NCBI GenBank assembly: GCA_028281945.1
Contig: JANQIW010000031.1
Coordinates: 20,177-84,176, forward strand
Length of the DNA stretch: 64,000 nt
DNA from: Prochloraceae cyanobacterium PL24a_bin.78
Lineage (GTDB): Bacteria > Cyanobacteriota > Cyanobacteriia > Cyanobacteriales > JANQIW01
Direction of reading: 5' to 3'
Shown: positions 60,513-64,000 of the stretch, piece by piece
Position numbering within the stretch: the stretch's first letter is position 1
Layout: every line of letters begins with the position of its first letter
Program-made: the position numbers and the translations under genes
Notes under the pieces: generated by a model
What the model saw: only the letters and a program-made list of their open reading frames with translations
Told to the model about the DNA's origin: nothing
Database searches by the model: none

Positions 60513-61190
60513 ATGGAACTGTCGGTAATTCAAGATAAACCATTAGCATTAGTATTTCGTCAAATCGGGAGTGGATCCCATCCCCCTGTTGTCGAAAATT
60601 TTGAAAGGGGTAAAACCATATTTTTCCCAGGGGATCCTGCAGAGAGAGTTTATTTCTTGCTCAAAGGTGCGGTAAAACTCTCTAGAGTCTATGAGACAGG
60701 AGAGGAAATAACTGTGGCTTTGTTAAGAGAAAATAGTGTTTTTGGGGTATTATCCCTCATGACTGGTCAAAAATCTGACCGTTTTTATCATTCTGTAGCT
60801 TTTACACCGGTTGAGTTGATGTCGGCACCCATCGATCGGGTTCAACAATCTTTGAGAGAAAATCCTGAGTTATCAGGGTTGATGTTACAAGGATTGGCTT
60901 CGAGAATTTTGCAAACGGAAATGATGATTGAAACTTTGGCTCATCGAGATATGGGATCTCGTTTAGTTAGTTTTCTTTTGATTCTGTGTCGTGATTTTGG
61001 CGTACCAACTAATGATGGAATTCAAATTGATTTGAAATTATCTCACCAAGCAATTGCGGAAGCGATTGGATCTACTAGGGTTACAGTGACTCGCCTTTTA
61101 GGAGATCTACGGGATAAAACCATGATCTCTATTCATAAGAAAAAAATAACTATTCATAATCCGGTAGCACTTAGCCAGAAGTTCGCCTAA
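60513..61190 (+). CDS. ntcA: global nitrogen regulator NtcA (CRP family)
   Basis: [110 protein letters not shown]. Confidence 0.97.
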   Translation: MELSVIQDKPLALVFRQIGSGSHPPVVENFERGKTIFFPGDPAERVYFLLKGAVKLSRVYETGEEITVALLRENSVFGVLSLMTGQKSDRFYHSVAFTPVELMSAPIDRVQQSLRENPELSGLMLQGLASRILQTEMMIETLAHRDMGSRLVSFLLILCRDFGVPTNDGIQIDLKLSHQAIAEAIGSTRVTVTRLLGDLRDKTMISIHKKKITIHNPVALSQKFA

Positions 61191-61237
61191 ACTAAATAAT
61201 TGTTGTATTTTATTCTGGCTCTGACAAAACTAAACTT

Positions 61238-62719
61238 ATGACAAGTGCTTATATTCTGATTGCAGCAGTATTATTATTAGGAGGCTTAATAGCAGCATTA
61301 GGCGATCGTTTAGGTACAAAAGTAGGAAAGGCTCGGTTGAGATTGTTTAATCTACGTCCCCGTCAAACTGCAGTGGTTATTACAGTGTTGACGGGTGTTC
61401 TGATTTCAACTTTTACTTTGGGGATTCTCTTTGCTTTTAGTAAATCTTTGCGACAAGGTGTGTTTGAGTTAGATGATATTAAACGAGAACGCAGAAAAAT
61501 TGAAGCTGAATTAATAGATGTTAAAGAGGAATTGATCAATGCTGAAGAACAAAAAGATGATGTATCTCAACAACTTCAAGAAACTAAATTAGAACAAGCT
61601 CAGGTGGAAAATCGTCTCCAAAATCTTAATGAAAAGTTTGAGGAGGCACAACTAAAATTACGTAATATTTCTAACCAAGCTAGTCTCTTAAAAGATGAAG
61701 TTAAAAAACTTCTCAGTGAACGCCAAAATTTAATCCAACAAAAAGAACAATTAGATTTACAAATAGATCAACTTATTAGTCAAGTAAATAATAAAAACCA
61801 AGAAATAAATTTTCAAAGGAATAGAATTAAAGATCAAGAAAGTATCATTAAGGCAAGAGAACTTCGTCTTCAGGCTTTGGAAAAAGAACAGGAAAAGTTA
61901 CAGGTAGAAGTAAGTAAAAAAGATAATCTAATTATTAGTTTAGATGTTGCTATTGATGGTAAAGATAGAGAACTTCAAATAAAAGAATCACGACTTGGGA
62001 GTTTGGAATCCCAATTGGGTTTTCTTAAACAAGAATTGGCAATATTAGAACAATATTATCAGGATTATCAGGAGTTACGAGAGCAAGAAATTGCTATTTT
62101 TAAAGGTCAAGTATTAGCTTTTGCTGTGGTTAGAGTTTTAGATCCAAATGCTGTTATTGAAGCAATTGATGAATTATTAAGGCAAGCTAATCGCAATGCA
62201 ATTCAGGTAAGTATGCCTGAGAGTGAGGATTTTAACCAACGTGTGGTAAAAATTGCTAGAACTCAAGTTGAAGATATTAGCAATCAAATTAGAGATGGTC
62301 AATCTTATGTGATTAGAATTATTTCTGCAGAAAATTATGTTGTGGGAGAAAGTGAAGTACGAGTTTTTGGTGATTTTGCTTTAAATAAAAGAATTTTTCT
62401 CCAAGGCGAAGAAATTGCTTCTACTTCTATAGATTCTATAATAATGAACGAGGATGATATTCAAGAACGTCTAAATCTATTATTATCTTTATCTCAGTTC
62501 CGTGCTCGTCGTGCAGGAATTTTAGGAGATGTCACCATTGAAAATGATCGTTTAACTACTGTTTTTCGCTTTATTGAAGAGTTAAAAACTTTATCTTTTG
62601 AGGAAATTAAGGCTATTGCCACTGAAACTACTTATACGGCAGGGCCTTTAAGACTTCGTTTGGTGGCATTTGATAATGGAGAACAAGTTTTAAGTACGGG
62701 AGATGTTATTGAACAATGA
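61238..62719 (+). CDS. DUF3084 domain-containing coiled-coil membrane protein
   Basis: SAYILIAAVLLLGGLIAALGDRLGTKVGKARLRLFNLRPRQTAVVITVLTGVLIS followed by a long coiled coil. Confidence 0.88.
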   Translation: MTSAYILIAAVLLLGGLIAALGDRLGTKVGKARLRLFNLRPRQTAVVITVLTGVLISTFTLGILFAFSKSLRQGVFELDDIKRERRKIEAELIDVKEELINAEEQKDDVSQQLQETKLEQAQVENRLQNLNEKFEEAQLKLRNISNQASLLKDEVKKLLSERQNLIQQKEQLDLQIDQLISQVNNKNQEINFQRNRIKDQESIIKARELRLQALEKEQEKLQVEVSKKDNLIISLDVAIDGKDRELQIKESRLGSLESQLGFLKQELAILEQYYQDYQELREQEIAIFKGQVLAFAVVRVLDPNAVIEAIDELLRQANRNAIQVSMPESEDFNQRVVKIARTQVEDISNQIRDGQSYVIRIISAENYVVGESEVRVFGDFALNKRIFLQGEEIASTSIDSIIMNEDDIQERLNLLLSLSQFRARRAGILGDVTIENDRLTTVFRFIEELKTLSFEEIKAIATETTYTAGPLRLRLVAFDNGEQVLSTGDVIEQ

Positions 62720-63126
62720 TTTTAGGTTTCGATCCGGGTAGGGATAAATGCGGGGTGGCTGTTATGTCTGACAATGGTGAGGTAGTTTATCATGAAGTAA
62801 TATTATCGACTCAGGCTATCTCTATGATGGAATCTTTATTAGAAAAGTTCCCCATTCAATTAATTGTTTTAGGAAATCAAACTACTTCTAAAAGTTGGCA
62901 AGAAAAAATCCGATGGAAGATTCCTTCCCTTCCTATTGAGATGGTTGATGAACGTAATAGTACATTAGAAGCACGAGATCTTTATTGGGAGAAATATCCA
63001 CCAAAAGGATTATTACGTTTAATTCCTCAAGGAATGCGTCTCCCACCTCGCCCGATTGATGATTTAGTTGCTATTTTATTAATTCAAAGATATTTACAAA
63101 ATAAGAAAATAGGTAATGAAAATTGA
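62716..63126 (+). CDS. YqgF/RuvX-like RNase H-fold (pre-16S rRNA processing/resolvase-like) protein
   Basis: MILGFDPGRDKCGVAVM; LIVLGNQTTSKSW; VDERNSTLEARDLYWE; start overlaps the DUF3084 stop (ATGA). Confidence 0.85.
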   Translation: MILGFDPGRDKCGVAVMSDNGEVVYHEVILSTQAISMMESLLEKFPIQLIVLGNQTTSKSWQEKIRWKIPSLPIEMVDERNSTLEARDLYWEKYPPKGLLRLIPQGMRLPPRPIDDLVAILLIQRYLQNKKIGNEN

Positions 63127-63139
63127 TAAATATAATTAA

Positions 63140-63403
63140 TTATAGGTTAGCTTTAAGGATAAAATGATAATCACCTCCTGGTTCTAATTTATAATCATAA
63201 TGCTCTAAAAAACGTCCTAATGGCTCTTGAATTAAAGCTCTCCCTAGGGAAGGTTTAACTAATAATTTTCCTTCTCGAAAACGCCATTGAAATTGCCACT
63301 GATAAGAGGCTGCTTTTACTTCCCCTTCAAGTTTGCCATCGTGCCAGGATTGGTTGGTAATGCTGACATAGGCTATGGTTTCTGGTAAGTATTTTGAAGT
63401 CAC
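63140..63403 (-). CDS. DUF3146-like small cyanobacterial protein
   Basis: 87 aa, AYVSITNQSWHDGKLEGEVKAASYQWQFQWRFREGKLLVKPSLGRALIQEPLGRFLE. Confidence 0.7.
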   Translation of the reverse strand: MTSKYLPETIAYVSITNQSWHDGKLEGEVKAASYQWQFQWRFREGKLLVKPSLGRALIQEPLGRFLEHYDYKLEPGGDYHFILKANL

Positions 63404-63863
63404 TATCTTTGTTTTTGATTATTTTTTATTCAAGGTTTAATTTTTAAAATAACAAATAATAAGGATGTGTTTACTCTAACAATAGATAATTAAATTTTGC
63501 AAGGATTAATTTTCCTAAGTTTTGGCTTTTCTCAGAATTAATTTCTATAGTATTTGACGATTGATAATTTAAAAACTTTTATTTTTGAGCTGTGGCTAAG
63601 ATTCTATTTGTAAATACTATGGTATTCACTAGGATATTTTTATTTGGTGTTAGTTATTACTTAATTATTTATTACTTATATCAAGTTTCTAATTTCTTGA
63701 TAGATTTGTAGTAATAAATTTTATAGCTTTAATAACTTCTTTAAATTTTTCTTTCTCTTGTCTTCTCAGTCTAATTTGTCTCTTTTGATGGAAATATTCC
63801 ATAATTTTGGAAAAAGATATTATACTAAATCCGGTTATGAAACAAGCTTTATTGGCGAGGTAG

Positions 63864-63934
63864 AATAGCCTAACGGCAAGGCTAACGCCTACGGAATTCC
63901 CAATAGCCTAGCGGCAAGGCTAACGCCTACGGAA
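63864..63934 (+). repeat. two near-identical 33-nt direct repeats with internal dyad
   Basis: AATAGCCTAACGGCAAGGCTAACGCCTACGGAA (63864-63896) and AATAGCCTAGCGGCAAGGCTAACGCCTACGGAA (63902-63934), 1 mismatch; TAGCCT/AGGCTA inverted arms. Confidence 0.9.
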
Positions 63935-64000
63935 AAATTAGGAGATAAAACAGTTTTTTTAATAAGTCAACTTTGAAAATAGGATTTGGGATCAGAGGTT

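Noticed and set aside
63864-63934. Possible CRISPR array
   Set aside because: There are only two repeats with a 5-nt spacer and no cas genes nearby, so this is an intergenic repeat element.

Overview
AT-rich cyanobacterial chromosomal window. The taxon is inferred from NtcA, the EF-hand transaldolase, the efp-accB pair, the DUF3084/RuvX-like pair and cyanobacterial-type tRNAs. Most of it is housekeeping and central metabolism: queA, phosphoketolase, era, gnd, pgi, glgP, a phosphatase, ackA, transaldolase, accB, efp, fabI, ntcA, plus transport and signalling genes. I support two tRNAs (Phe-GAA, Asn-GTT), a solo TnpB, and two small ORFs missed by the supplied ORF track: a metallothionein and a probable lasso-peptide precursor. 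The most interesting observations are: (1) an asparagine-synthetase-like lasso cyclase (50634-52544) followed by an unlisted 44-aa ORF (52570-52704) with the leader motif YxxPxLxxxGxxxxxT and a predicted core GGGSVLPLDATLTKRPS, with no RRE or leader-peptidase gene in the window; (2) a translationally coupled ABC-type ATPase plus DUF3226/Toprim-like pair just downstream of tRNA-Asn, a candidate PARIS/OLD-like defence module; (3) a PP2C, CHAT-FHA, unknown, NYN-LOTUS gene row; (4) a VioB-type ferritin-like domain fused to a B-lectin domain; (5) a solo TnpB whose stop codon lies next to a strikingly GC-rich palindrome; (6) a metallothionein/SmtB locus with an operator-like repeat and an AAAAT microsatellite. 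All family assignments come from reading the translated sequence. No database search was possible.
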